From NCBI GenBank assembly GCA_015487985.1, contig WFOP01000062.1, forward strand, positions 1 to 7,016: a stretch of DNA of 7,016 nucleotides, in the 5' to 3' direction. This document shows positions 1-6,762 of the stretch, one piece after another. The translations under genes and the position numbers were made by a program. Below the pieces are notes generated by a model. It made no database searches, was not told the DNA's origin, and saw only the letters and a program-made list of their open reading frames with translations. The first letter of the stretch is position 1, and each line of letters starts with the position of its first letter. The stretch is from Hyphomicrobiales bacterium (GTDB lineage Bacteria > Pseudomonadota > Alphaproteobacteria > Rhizobiales > Devosiaceae).

Positions 1-746
1 ATGTTATCGCGCCGATTGTTGCGGTGCCCACAACTGCGGGGACCGGCTCCGAGGTGGGCCGGGCCAGCGTCATTACCGACAGTAAAACCCATGTGAAAAA
101 GATCATTTTTCACCCCAAGGTCATGCCCTCAGTGGTGATTTGTGACCCCGAATTGACTGCGGGCATGCCCGAAATCATTACCATTGGCACCGGCATGGAC
201 GCCTTTGCCCATTGTCTTGAAGCCTTTTCTTCGCCCCACTATCACCCCATGAGCCAGGGCATTGCTCTGGAGGGCATGCGCCTGGTCAAGGAAAACCTGC
301 CCAAAGTGGTGGCGGATCCCAATGATCTTGACGCGCGCGCCCACATGATGAGTGCGGCAATGATGGGGGCGACGGCTTTTCAAAAAGGGCTGGGGGCGGT
401 GCATGCCCTCTCCCACCCGATCGGGGCGATTTATAACACCCATCACGGGATGACAAATGCGGTGGTTATTCCACCGGTTCTTAAACTCAACCGGCCAATG
501 ATCGAGGATAAAATAGGCGAAGCGGCCAATTATCTGGGTATTGGTGGCGGGTTTGACGGATTTTATGATTATGTCATGCAATTGCGTAAGGATATGCATG
601 TACCCGACAAATTAAGCGGTTTGGGTGTGGATACAAATCGCATTGCCGAGCTTACACAAATGGCGCTTAAAGACCCCTCGTGCGGGGGGAACCCGGTTAA
701 ATTGACCACGGAAAACGTCACCCGGCTTTTTCAGGATTGTATCTAG
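1..746 (+). CDS. Iron-containing alcohol dehydrogenase, 5'-truncated by window start
   Basis: Group III (iron-dependent) alcohol dehydrogenase, a cytoplasmic NAD(P)-linked oxidoreductase interconverting an alcohol and its aldehyde or ketone. The reading frame is open from base 3, so the gene starts before the window; 247 codons are visible of a usual 380-390, about the C-terminal two thirds. The nucleotide-binding motif PTTAGTGSEV begins at base 27. Counting from the GTG at 24, candidate metal ligands are D59 and H63 (GMDAFAH), H127 (AVHALSH) and H141 (NTHHG). They match the D/H/H/H set of FucO-type enzymes, and H131 matches the additional conserved active-site histidine. The C-terminus (GGNPVKLT, stop TAG at 744) looks complete. 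All ligands are intact, so the enzyme is probably active. The substrate is not deducible. A gap of about 590 bases separates it from the transporter operon, so it is probably a separate transcription unit; a metabolic link to the imported ligand is only a guess. Confidence 0.93.
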   Translation, partial: VIAPIVAVPTTAGTGSEVGRASVITDSKTHVKKIIFHPKVMPSVVICDPELTAGMPEIITIGTGMDAFAHCLEAFSSPHYHPMSQGIALEGMRLVKENLPKVVADPNDLDARAHMMSAAMMGATAFQKGLGAVHALSHPIGAIYNTHHGMTNAVVIPPVLKLNRPMIEDKIGEAANYLGIGGGFDGFYDYVMQLRKDMHVPDKLSGLGVDTNRIAELTQMALKDPSCGGNPVKLTTENVTRLFQDCI

Positions 747-1135
747 GGCATATCTTTTATCGGGCGCGTTATTGGGCTTAAATCCCTTGCTGGCGCGCCT
801 TGCAAATCAATATATGGCGCCTGAACGGGTGGCGCGCATGGGGCTAAATTCAGCCTTCCTCACAACCGGATGCGCGGGCAGCATGGAACAGATTGCGCTT
901 GGGATCATTCTGGCGTGCGGGCGATTTGACGGCCGCCGGCAAACAGAGCGGGCATACCGACAAAACAGACTCAGGTGCAACTCAACCCGGCAGGCCCCGC
1001 GCAACGACGCCAGCACCTTCCGGCCCTGCATGCAATTTATTTTCAACATTTGAGAGAAATTCGGGCTTTTTTTGCACGAGGTCCGCAAAAACTCGCATTT
1101 GGCCAAGAAAGTTACCATCGGGCACGCCTATGTCA

Positions 1136-1165
1136 TTGACAATATTGGTTATGGCGGTGGATACT
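1136..1165 (+). promoter_or_regulatory. Candidate sigma70-type promoter for the transporter operon
   Basis: A perfect -35 hexamer TTGACA at 1136-1141 is followed after 18 bases by GATACT at 1160-1165, which matches 4 of 6 positions of the -10 consensus. Transcription would start near 1172 and leave a leader of about 165 bases before the binding-protein ATG, containing the 1256-1275 inverted repeat. The match is by eye only; such pairs also occur by chance in 590 bases. Confidence 0.28.
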
Positions 1166-1255
1166 TTTGGCGGGAGGATCAAACTGCAGCTATTTATATG
1201 TCATGTTGTTGGATTTCAGCACTGTCTGTGTCCGGCGTTGCATTCTATTTCAGGG

Positions 1256-1275
1256 GTGTCACCCATGCGTGACAC
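1256..1275. promoter_or_regulatory. Perfect inverted repeat GTGTCAC-N6-GTGACAC (operator-like or leader hairpin)
   Basis: The arms 1256-1262 and 1269-1275 are exact reverse complements, separated by six bases. The site lies 61 bases before the ATG of the binding-protein gene. Its size (20 bp, two-fold symmetric, arm centres about 13 bases apart) fits a dimeric helix-turn-helix regulator operator. If transcribed, it could instead form a 7-bp hairpin in the leader. No T-tract follows, so it is not an intrinsic terminator. Which regulator would bind is unknown; no regulator gene is visible in the window. Confidence 0.45.
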
Positions 1276-1336
1276 GACCTGATGTTGACCGGCTGGAGCG
1301 GTTGCCTTTCCAAAAAAAATACAGTGAGGAAATAAC

Positions 1337-3385
1337 ATGAAAAAAATACTTCTTTCAGGAGTCGCGTTATTGGCGATGACGGGTGCAGTCTCTGCTGCCA
1401 CCTGCCCGGCAGTAACCGTCGCCGACCCAATGGGGGTTGCCGCCGGCGCCTTCCCACAGCAATATGAATTGGCAGAGTTTGAAGGCCTTGCTGATTGTAC
1501 GTTGGAAATTTCAACACGCGACGATGCAACGATTGCAGCCTATAACAGCCAGATTCAGGGTAACCCTGATCTTCCACCTCTTGCGGAGCGCATTCCCTCT
1601 GAGCCGCTCGTGGTCGCTCCTTATGAAGCAATCGGCAATTATGGTGGCACCCTGGATATCATTTCCAATGCGACAGAGGCCGGCACATCCGACATGATGT
1701 CAATTCGCCATGTCAACCTGGTGCGTTATTCGGACGATTTGGAAACGATCGTGCCAAACGTTGCCAAAAGCTGGTCCTGGAACGATGATTTCACCCAGCT
1801 AACCTTCAATCTGCGTGAGGGCCACAAATGGTCCGATGGTGCGCCGTTCACATCTGCCGACGTCAAATTCTGGTATGATAACCTGATGCTGGATGAGAAT
1901 GTGATCGCCTCAACCAAGGACTATGCTTTGGTGGGTGGAGAACGCATGACGGTGGACACCCCGGACGCAACAACCGTTGTATTCAATCTGCCGGCACCAA
2001 AACCGGGTCTTTTGTCTCACTTTGCCAACCATTATGCTCAAGGCTTCCAGCCCAAGCATTTCCTTGGCCAGTTCCACCCGGCAATTGATCCCAATGCGGA
2101 TGCCAATGCGCAAGCCATCGGATTTGAAAACGGCTATGCGGTTATTTCAGCCTATTTCGGTAATTCAGACTGGATGGATACGGCAACACCCATGCTGGCC
2201 CATCCCGACAAGGTTGCCAACATGCCCAAAGCCGCTTCTCCGACTTTGGAAAGCCATATCGTAGTTGCTGAATCTACTGAAGGGCGGCATTTTGTACCCA
2301 ATCCTTATTACTTCAAGGTGGATACGGCCGGCAATCAGCTTCCCTATGTGAACGAACAGGACGAAACATTCGTTACGGAAACGGAAGTTCGTGTATTGAA
2401 GCTGATCAATGGTGAAGTTGACTACAAGACACAGTCATTGCAACTGGATATGGCACCACTTCTGCTTGAAAATCAGGAAAAAGGTGACTTTACCGTTTCA
2501 CTTCAACCCAAAATCTCGTTCCCGACTTTCTCGTTTAACGTGACAGATGAAAACCTGGAAAAACGTGAATTGTTCAACAATGTGACATTCCGTGAAGCCA
2601 TGTCTGTGGCTATCAACCGGGAAGAAATCAATGAAGTTGCCTATTTTGGCCTTGGTCAAATTCAGCAGTTCGTGGGTTTCTCACCAACACCGGGCTTTAT
2701 CGGTGACGACCTGTTGCAGTATAAGACCGAATATGATCCCGAAGGCGCCAAAGCGGCACTGGATTCCATCGGTTTCACTGATCAGGACGGTGATGGATGG
2801 CGCGACCTGCCCTCGGGTGCCCCGCTGGTCCTGAACATTCAGTTCGCAACTCAGGGCACTTCTTCAAAAGTGAATGAACTGGTTGCGCAGAACTGGGCTG
2901 ATGTCGGTGTCAAGACGACTGTGAAAGAGATTACTGCGGATGAATATCGTTCCGCACAGTCGGCAAACTCACTGAGCGTTGGCACCTGGGAGAAAAGCCA
3001 GCCTTTGGCCGTTATCCTTGGCAACAACGAATTGTTCGTACCACCGTTTGAGAACTATTTCGCACACCGCACAGGCATGCTGTGGGCTGAATATCTTGAA
3101 TCAGGGGGCGAACGTGGTGTGCAACCACCTGATTGGGTAAATGACTCGATTGCGGACGTGAATGCCTTCCAGTCTGCCTCGCCCGGCTCTGCCGAACAGG
3201 GCGAGATTGGCCAGCGCATGGTTGAACGGCTGGTGCGTGAACTGTTGTTCATCGGAACGGTTAAGGCGGTATCTCCCGTTTTCCACAGGAATGCACTGGT
3301 AAACGTTCCTGAGTTCAAAACGGCTTCATACGACTATTACTGGTCTTACCCTTACCGGGGGGATCAGTGGTTCTTGAATGAATAA
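1337..3385 (+). CDS. ABC transporter periplasmic substrate-binding protein, family 5 (Dpp/Opp type), large form
   Basis: Periplasmic solute receptor of a Dpp/Opp-type importer, delivering its ligand to the permeases encoded downstream. Start ATG 1337 has GAGGA six bases upstream. Residues 1-20 form a signal peptide (KK, hydrophobic core, AVSA then cleavage before A21); there is no lipobox. Family 5 marks are GGTL near residue 94, LREGHKWSDGAPFTSADVKFW near 157-177, REAMSVAINREEI near 419-431, and YDPEGAKAALDSIGF followed by the acidic loop DQDGDGWRD at 482-490. The protein has 682 residues, against about 535-545 for DppA or OppA, so it belongs to the enlarged subgroup that also includes oligosaccharide binders. 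The mature chain has only two cysteines, C23 and C54, both before the first conserved domain, possibly a disulfide. First gene of the operon and probably the most highly expressed. Family is certain; ligand unknown. Confidence 0.95.
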   Translation: MKKILLSGVALLAMTGAVSAATCPAVTVADPMGVAAGAFPQQYELAEFEGLADCTLEISTRDDATIAAYNSQIQGNPDLPPLAERIPSEPLVVAPYEAIGNYGGTLDIISNATEAGTSDMMSIRHVNLVRYSDDLETIVPNVAKSWSWNDDFTQLTFNLREGHKWSDGAPFTSADVKFWYDNLMLDENVIASTKDYALVGGERMTVDTPDATTVVFNLPAPKPGLLSHFANHYAQGFQPKHFLGQFHPAIDPNADANAQAIGFENGYAVISAYFGNSDWMDTATPMLAHPDKVANMPKAASPTLESHIVVAESTEGRHFVPNPYYFKVDTAGNQLPYVNEQDETFVTETEVRVLKLINGEVDYKTQSLQLDMAPLLLENQEKGDFTVSLQPKISFPTFSFNVTDENLEKRELFNNVTFREAMSVAINREEINEVAYFGLGQIQQFVGFSPTPGFIGDDLLQYKTEYDPEGAKAALDSIGFTDQDGDGWRDLPSGAPLVLNIQFATQGTSSKVNELVAQNWADVGVKTTVKEITADEYRSAQSANSLSVGTWEKSQPLAVILGNNELFVPPFENYFAHRTGMLWAEYLESGGERGVQPPDWVNDSIADVNAFQSASPGSAEQGEIGQRMVERLVRELLFIGTVKAVSPVFHRNALVNVPEFKTASYDYYWSYPYRGDQWFLNE

Positions 3386-3402
3386 CCGCTGTTAAGTCAA
3401 TT

Positions 3403-3431
3403 TGCTTCACGCCTGAATTGGGCGGGAAGCA
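3403..3431 (+). promoter_or_regulatory. Stem-loop 1 in the binding protein-permease spacer
   Basis: TGCTTC (3403-3408) pairs with GAAGCA (3426-3431), and CGCC (3410-3413) with GGCG (3421-3424). This gives ten base pairs with one A/G mismatch and a seven-base loop. It starts 17 bases after the stop codon. No T-tract follows, so full termination is unlikely. A structure placed here typically shields the upstream binding-protein message from 3' exonucleases or causes partial attenuation. Confidence 0.6.
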
Positions 3432-3443
3432 GTTAACAAAATT

Positions 3444-3470
3444 GCCGTGGGCGGGCTGTCCGTCCACGGT
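3444..3470 (+). promoter_or_regulatory. Stem-loop 2 in the binding protein-permease spacer
   Basis: CCGTGG (3445-3450) pairs with CCACGG (3464-3469). The stem continues inward through a G-T pair and CGG/CCG (3452-3454 with 3460-3462), leaving a five-base loop, GCTGT. The ten-pair GC-rich stem is followed by A-rich sequence, not a T-tract. With stem-loop 1 it forms a tandem pair twelve bases apart, upstream of the permease ribosome-binding site. Confidence 0.6.
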
Positions 3471-3507
3471 TACCGACAAATAAAAATAATAAAGACGACA
3501 ATTCTCC

Positions 3508-3518
3508 AAGGGGGGGGC
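3508..3518 (+). promoter_or_regulatory. Ribosome-binding site of the first permease, containing a G8 tract
   Basis: AAGG at 3508-3511 is the Shine-Dalgarno core, and the G run continues to 3517, giving eight consecutive G before C-ATG at 3519. The site fixes ATG 3519 as the start in place of the in-frame GTG at 3447, which lies inside stem-loop 2 and would add 24 non-hydrophobic residues untypical of DppB proteins. Confidence 0.7.
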
Positions 3519-4523
3519 ATGTTACAGTTTGCTCGATTTGCGGCGGTTCGCGCGACATTGGCCGTAACGACTTTGTTGCTGGTTTCGTTTATCGTATTTT
3601 CGTTGATGGAACTGGTGCCCGGCGATTGCGCGGAACGCTATATCGCGTTCAAGAACACCCAGGGAGCCGTAATTACCACGGCTGATATTGACGCCGAGCG
3701 TGTGCGCCTCGGGCTGGACAAGCCCTATGTGGAGCGCTGGGGGCGCTGGGTTGTCAACGCCTTTCAGGGCGAGTTTGGCGACAGTTGCATCCTGCGCCTC
3801 AACATCAGCCAATTGCTGGGGGACAAATTCAAGATCAGCCTTGCAATTTGTCTGGCAGCACTGGTTTTGGCCTATTTGATTGCGATACCGGTGGGTATTT
3901 ATGCAGCCGTATCCAAAAACCGCATCGTGAACAATTTCCTGCGGTTCGTTTCTTATCTGGGGCTGGCTCTGCCAAACTTCCTGCTGGCGCTTATGATCAT
4001 GCTGTTTTCCACCGTATATTTCGGGGAGAGTCTGACAGGCCTGTTTTCCAAGGAATTCAGGGATGCGGCCTGGAGTTGGCCCAAAGTGCAAGACTTCCTG
4101 CAACATGCATGGTTGCCGATTTTCATTCTTGGCTGGTCGGCCACCGCTTTTGCAATTCAAACCGTGCGCGCGCTGATGTCGGACGAAGTGGGCAAGCTTT
4201 ATGTGACCGCAGCGGAGGCACGCGGCGTTTCGGGGGGGAAGCTGTTGTGGCGCTATCCCGCCAAGCACGCGTTGACACCGATTGTCAATTCACTTGGATT
4301 CGACCTCAACCGAATTTTCAATGAATTGCCCGTGGTTGCCCTGATCCTGACACTGACCGAGGCGGGGTCGCTTTTGATTGACGCGCTGGCCAAATCAAAT
4401 GACCAGCAAATGGCAGGCGCCATCATTTTTCTGCTAACCGCTTCCATTGTAACCATCAATTTCCTGACTGACATACTACTGGCCATCATGGATCCACGGG
4501 TACGTCGTTCGATTATCAAGTGA
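3519..4523 (+). CDS. ABC transporter permease, DppB/OppB type
   Basis: Inner-membrane permease, one half of the translocation pore of the Dpp/Opp-type importer. It has 334 residues, close to the family norm. Six membrane segments are visible, near residues 12-33, 106-130, 142-168, 196-220, 269-290 and 299-322. The first is followed by the typical VPGD and a periplasmic region; the protein ends with the usual MDPRVRRS cytosolic signature. The cytosolic coupling (EAA) loop starts at YVTAAEARGVSGGKLL (228-243) and contacts an ATPase. Two cysteines, C37 and C90, lie in or next to the first periplasmic loop and might form a disulfide, which I infer from position only. Start ATG 3519 is chosen for its adjacent AAGG(G) site. 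The stop overlaps the region of the next start (GTG 4520 or ATG 4529), so the two permeases are translationally coupled. Confidence 0.94.
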   Translation: MLQFARFAAVRATLAVTTLLLVSFIVFSLMELVPGDCAERYIAFKNTQGAVITTADIDAERVRLGLDKPYVERWGRWVVNAFQGEFGDSCILRLNISQLLGDKFKISLAICLAALVLAYLIAIPVGIYAAVSKNRIVNNFLRFVSYLGLALPNFLLALMIMLFSTVYFGESLTGLFSKEFRDAAWSWPKVQDFLQHAWLPIFILGWSATAFAIQTVRALMSDEVGKLYVTAAEARGVSGGKLLWRYPAKHALTPIVNSLGFDLNRIFNELPVVALILTLTEAGSLLIDALAKSNDQQMAGAIIFLLTASIVTINFLTDILLAIMDPRVRRSIIK

Positions 4524-4528
4524 GTGCC

Positions 4529-5677
4529 ATGACTGATCAAACAATGTCCAAAGCAGATATTGAGGCCCAAAAAGTCAAAGAGGCCTATTTTACCGCCTCC
4601 CAACATCAGCTTATCTGGCAGCGCTTCAAGAAAAACAAATCGGCGCTGGTTGGGGCCTGGGTGCTCATCGCGCTGATTTTGTCCGGTCTGTTTTCCCCGT
4701 TCCTGACCCCTTATGACCCAACCATTGCGGGGCGAAATGCAGACTACCTGAATGGTGCACCCGAAATTCCGCGTTTCTGGGACGAAAATGGATTTTCTAT
4801 ACGCCCCTTTATTTATACCACCGAACGCACGCGCAGCATCCAGACAAATTTTCGCTGGGTAACGGAAGTGAAAACCGGGCTTGAGGACCGACGCTATGTT
4901 TATTTCTTTGTTGAAGGTAGCGAATATTCCTTGTTTGGCATCAAGATGAATACGCACCTGTTCGGTGTCGACAAGGGATTTATTCATTTGTTTGGCACGG
5001 ATTCCACCGGCAAAGATATTTTTTCGCGTACCTTTGCAGCCGTCAACACCTCAATGGCGGTTGGGACGATCGGTGTGTTTATCGCTTTTGTAATGGCCTT
5101 ACTCGTTGGGGGGATTTCGGGCTATTATGGCGGCTGGATCGATAGTGTTCTTCAAATGATTACTGACACAATCAGAACGGTTCCCGCCATTCCCCTGTTT
5201 ATGGCGCTGGCCGCCTTTATCCCTGATACCTGGAGCGCCGAAATGAGATTTTTCTTCATATCGCTCATTCTGGGGTTCATTAACTGGCCGACCCTTGCCC
5301 GACGGGTAAGAACCCATTTGCTGACCGAGCGCAATCAGGAATATGTGCTGGCGGCCCAGCTGTGCGGGGCAACGCCGGGCCATGTTATCCGCAAGCATCT
5401 TTTGCCCAGTTTCACCTCTTACATCATCGTTGATCTGGTCATTTCATTTCCCTATATGGTGCTCTCGGAAACTGCGCTGAGCTTTATCGGACTTGGGTTG
5501 AAAGACCCGGTGAACTCGCTGGGGGTCATGTTGCAAAATGTGACCAACGCCGATGTGCTGCTGAACTATCAGTGGTATTTTATTCCCGTTATATTCTTCA
5601 TAACTCTTGTGTTGGCTTTTGTATTCGTGGGCGATGGTCTGCGCGATGCGGCTGACCCATATGGGGATTCGCACTAA
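4529..5677 (+). CDS. ABC transporter permease, DppC/OppC type, with enlarged periplasmic loop
   Basis: Second inner-membrane permease, partner of the DppB-type protein. The N-terminal OppC_N region is clear: cytosolic RFKKNKSALVGAW, a first membrane segment at 39-59, then PYDP at 61-64. The conserved FGTDSTGKDIFSR (155-167) precedes five further membrane segments. The EAA-type loop is YVLAAQLCGATPGHVIRKHLLP (first residue Y272, final P293), and the C-terminus is GDGLRDAADPYG. At 382 residues it is about 80 longer than a usual DppC. Most of the excess lies between PYDP and FGTD, about 90 residues instead of about 30, and is rich in aromatic and charged residues; YejE-like permeases are also expanded here. 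ATG 4529 is preferred, with AAGTGAG just upstream; GTG 4520, overlapping the previous stop, would add three residues. The stop codon overlaps the next start by one base (TAATG). Confidence 0.93.
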   Translation: MTDQTMSKADIEAQKVKEAYFTASQHQLIWQRFKKNKSALVGAWVLIALILSGLFSPFLTPYDPTIAGRNADYLNGAPEIPRFWDENGFSIRPFIYTTERTRSIQTNFRWVTEVKTGLEDRRYVYFFVEGSEYSLFGIKMNTHLFGVDKGFIHLFGTDSTGKDIFSRTFAAVNTSMAVGTIGVFIAFVMALLVGGISGYYGGWIDSVLQMITDTIRTVPAIPLFMALAAFIPDTWSAEMRFFFISLILGFINWPTLARRVRTHLLTERNQEYVLAAQLCGATPGHVIRKHLLPSFTSYIIVDLVISFPYMVLSETALSFIGLGLKDPVNSLGVMLQNVTNADVLLNYQWYFIPVIFFITLVLAFVFVGDGLRDAADPYGDSH

Positions 5678-6762
5678 TGGCCAGACTTCTTGATGTGGAA
5701 AACCTCACCTTGCAATTTGATACGGATGAGGGCCGGATAACCGCTGTGGACAATGTGTCTTTTTCGCTTGAAGCGGGTGAAGTCATGGGGCTTGTGGGGG
5801 AAAGCGGCTCGGGCAAGTCGGTGACCGCCAAGTCCATTATGAAGCTGAATGCCAAAAATGCCGTTTATGGTGATCAGACAAAAATCACCCTGCATCTGGA
5901 GGACGGGCCGGTGGACATCATGTCCCTGCAAACCTCCAGCGAATTGCAGGTGGTGCGTGGCGGTGCCATTTCGATGATTTTTCAGGAGCCAATGGCCAGT
6001 TTTGCCCCGGCAATTTCCATTGGCGACCAGATGACCGAACAATTGCAAATTCACACCGATATGAATATCAAGCAGGCCACCGAATTATCCATTGAAATGC
6101 TGGACCGGGTGGGAATTTCCGATGCCGCAACCCGGTTCAAACAATTCGCCTTTGAACTGTCGGGGGGCATGCGCCAGCGGGCCATGATTGCCATGGCCCT
6201 GTCCACAAGTCCCAAGCTGCTGATTGCCGATGAGCCAACCACCGCCCTTGACGTAACCATTCAGGCGCAGGTTATCGACCTGATGAAGGACCTGGTGAAA
6301 GACTTTGGCATGGGCATTATCTTTATTACCCATGATCTGGGTGTGATTGCGCAAACGGCGGACAAGGTTGCGGTCATGTATCTCGGGCGACTGGTGGAAC
6401 AGGGGCCGGTGCGCGACGTCATCCGCACCCCCGCCCACCCCTATACCAGGGGGCTGATTGCAGCCCTGCCTGATCTGGACAAGCTGGATGTGCCGCTTGC
6501 CGCAATCCCGGGCGACATTCCCTCACCGCTGGAACGCCCCTCCGGTTGTGTGTTTAATACCAGATGTTCAGTGGCCATTGAGGGGCTTTGCACAAGCGAA
6601 ATACCTTTATTCATCCAGGTTGATGCAAGCCATCAGGTGGCCTGCCATTTGACGGAACGGGAATTGAAAGCCGGCAAAACCGGCAGCGCCAAAACCACAT
6701 CAAGCAAACCCAAAAAGAAGACCCTGTCTAAAAACAAGACCAAAGGGGCAAAAAGCAAATGA
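5677..6762 (+). CDS. ABC transporter ATP-binding protein, DppD/OppD type
   Basis: Cytosolic ATPase subunit that powers import together with the following DppF-type partner. It has 361 residues. All catalytic motifs are intact: Walker A GESGSGKS (41-48), Q-loop Q103 in MIFQEPM, signature LSGGMRQR (161-168), Walker B LLIADEP with D185 and E186, and switch histidine H219 (ITHD). The C-terminal oligopeptide/dipeptide extension begins at HPYTRGL and contains C291, C297, C305 and C323 (C-x5-C-x7-C-x17-C). This pattern is known in DppD/DppF proteins and, as I recall, binds a [4Fe-4S] cluster in mycobacterial DppD. Odd feature: residues 331-361 form a lysine-rich low-complexity tail (12 lysines in 31), absent from typical family members. 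ATG 5677 overlaps the previous stop by one base, with GGGGA about ten bases upstream. The end overlaps the next gene by four bases (ATGA). Confidence 0.95.
   Translation: MARLLDVENLTLQFDTDEGRITAVDNVSFSLEAGEVMGLVGESGSGKSVTAKSIMKLNAKNAVYGDQTKITLHLEDGPVDIMSLQTSSELQVVRGGAISMIFQEPMASFAPAISIGDQMTEQLQIHTDMNIKQATELSIEMLDRVGISDAATRFKQFAFELSGGMRQRAMIAMALSTSPKLLIADEPTTALDVTIQAQVIDLMKDLVKDFGMGIIFITHDLGVIAQTADKVAVMYLGRLVEQGPVRDVIRTPAHPYTRGLIAALPDLDKLDVPLAAIPGDIPSPLERPSGCVFNTRCSVAIEGLCTSEIPLFIQVDASHQVACHLTERELKAGKTGSAKTTSSKPKKKTLSKNKTKGAKSK

Larger units (their letters stand above)
747..1336. other. 590-base intergenic region, possible decayed coding remnant plus transporter leader
   Basis: No intact gene is convincing here. 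On the + strand the frame through base 772 is open from before 748 to 1053. Its first roughly 60 codons read like a protein (hydrophobic LLSGALLGLNPLLARLAN, then MAPERVARMGLNSAFL), but the reading turns arginine-rich and unstructured after about base 930 and lacks a ribosome-binding site. On the - strand 1182-982 encodes 66 residues of ordinary composition (for example VPDGNFLGQMRVFADLVQKK) from a TTG directly after an upstream stop, then a TGA, then 36 more open codons. Either could be debris of a broken gene; I recognise neither family. A weak long-range inverted repeat GGCGCG/CGCGCC (763-768 with 794-799) has no T-tract. The right part, from about 1130, probably serves as promoter and leader of the binding-protein gene. 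Confidence 0.5.

Noticed and set aside
763..799. GGCGCG/CGCGCC inverted repeat as terminator of the dehydrogenase gene
   Set aside because: The loop is 25 bases and there is no T-tract; stability would be poor.
1054..1080. T7 tract after GGGC (1063-1073) as an intrinsic terminator
   Set aside because: No adjacent stem: the only upstream GCCC partner is about 36 bases away, giving at most four pairs.
1289..1306. Sigma54-like GG...TTGC element upstream of the binding-protein gene
   Set aside because: The GG to GC spacing is off by one or more bases from the required distance in either register.
3447..3518. In-frame GTG start at 3447 extending the first permease by 24 residues
   Set aside because: The extension lies inside stem-loop 2, is not hydrophobic, and the ATG at 3519 has its own ribosome-binding site and a normal DppB N-terminus.
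3522..4268. 248-codon open frame on the - strand
   Set aside because: Entirely antisense to the first permease; rich in His, Gln, Arg and Cys with no recognisable family.
4253..4987. 244-codon open frame on the - strand
   Set aside because: Antisense shadow spanning the junction of the two permeases; no family motif or ribosome-binding site.
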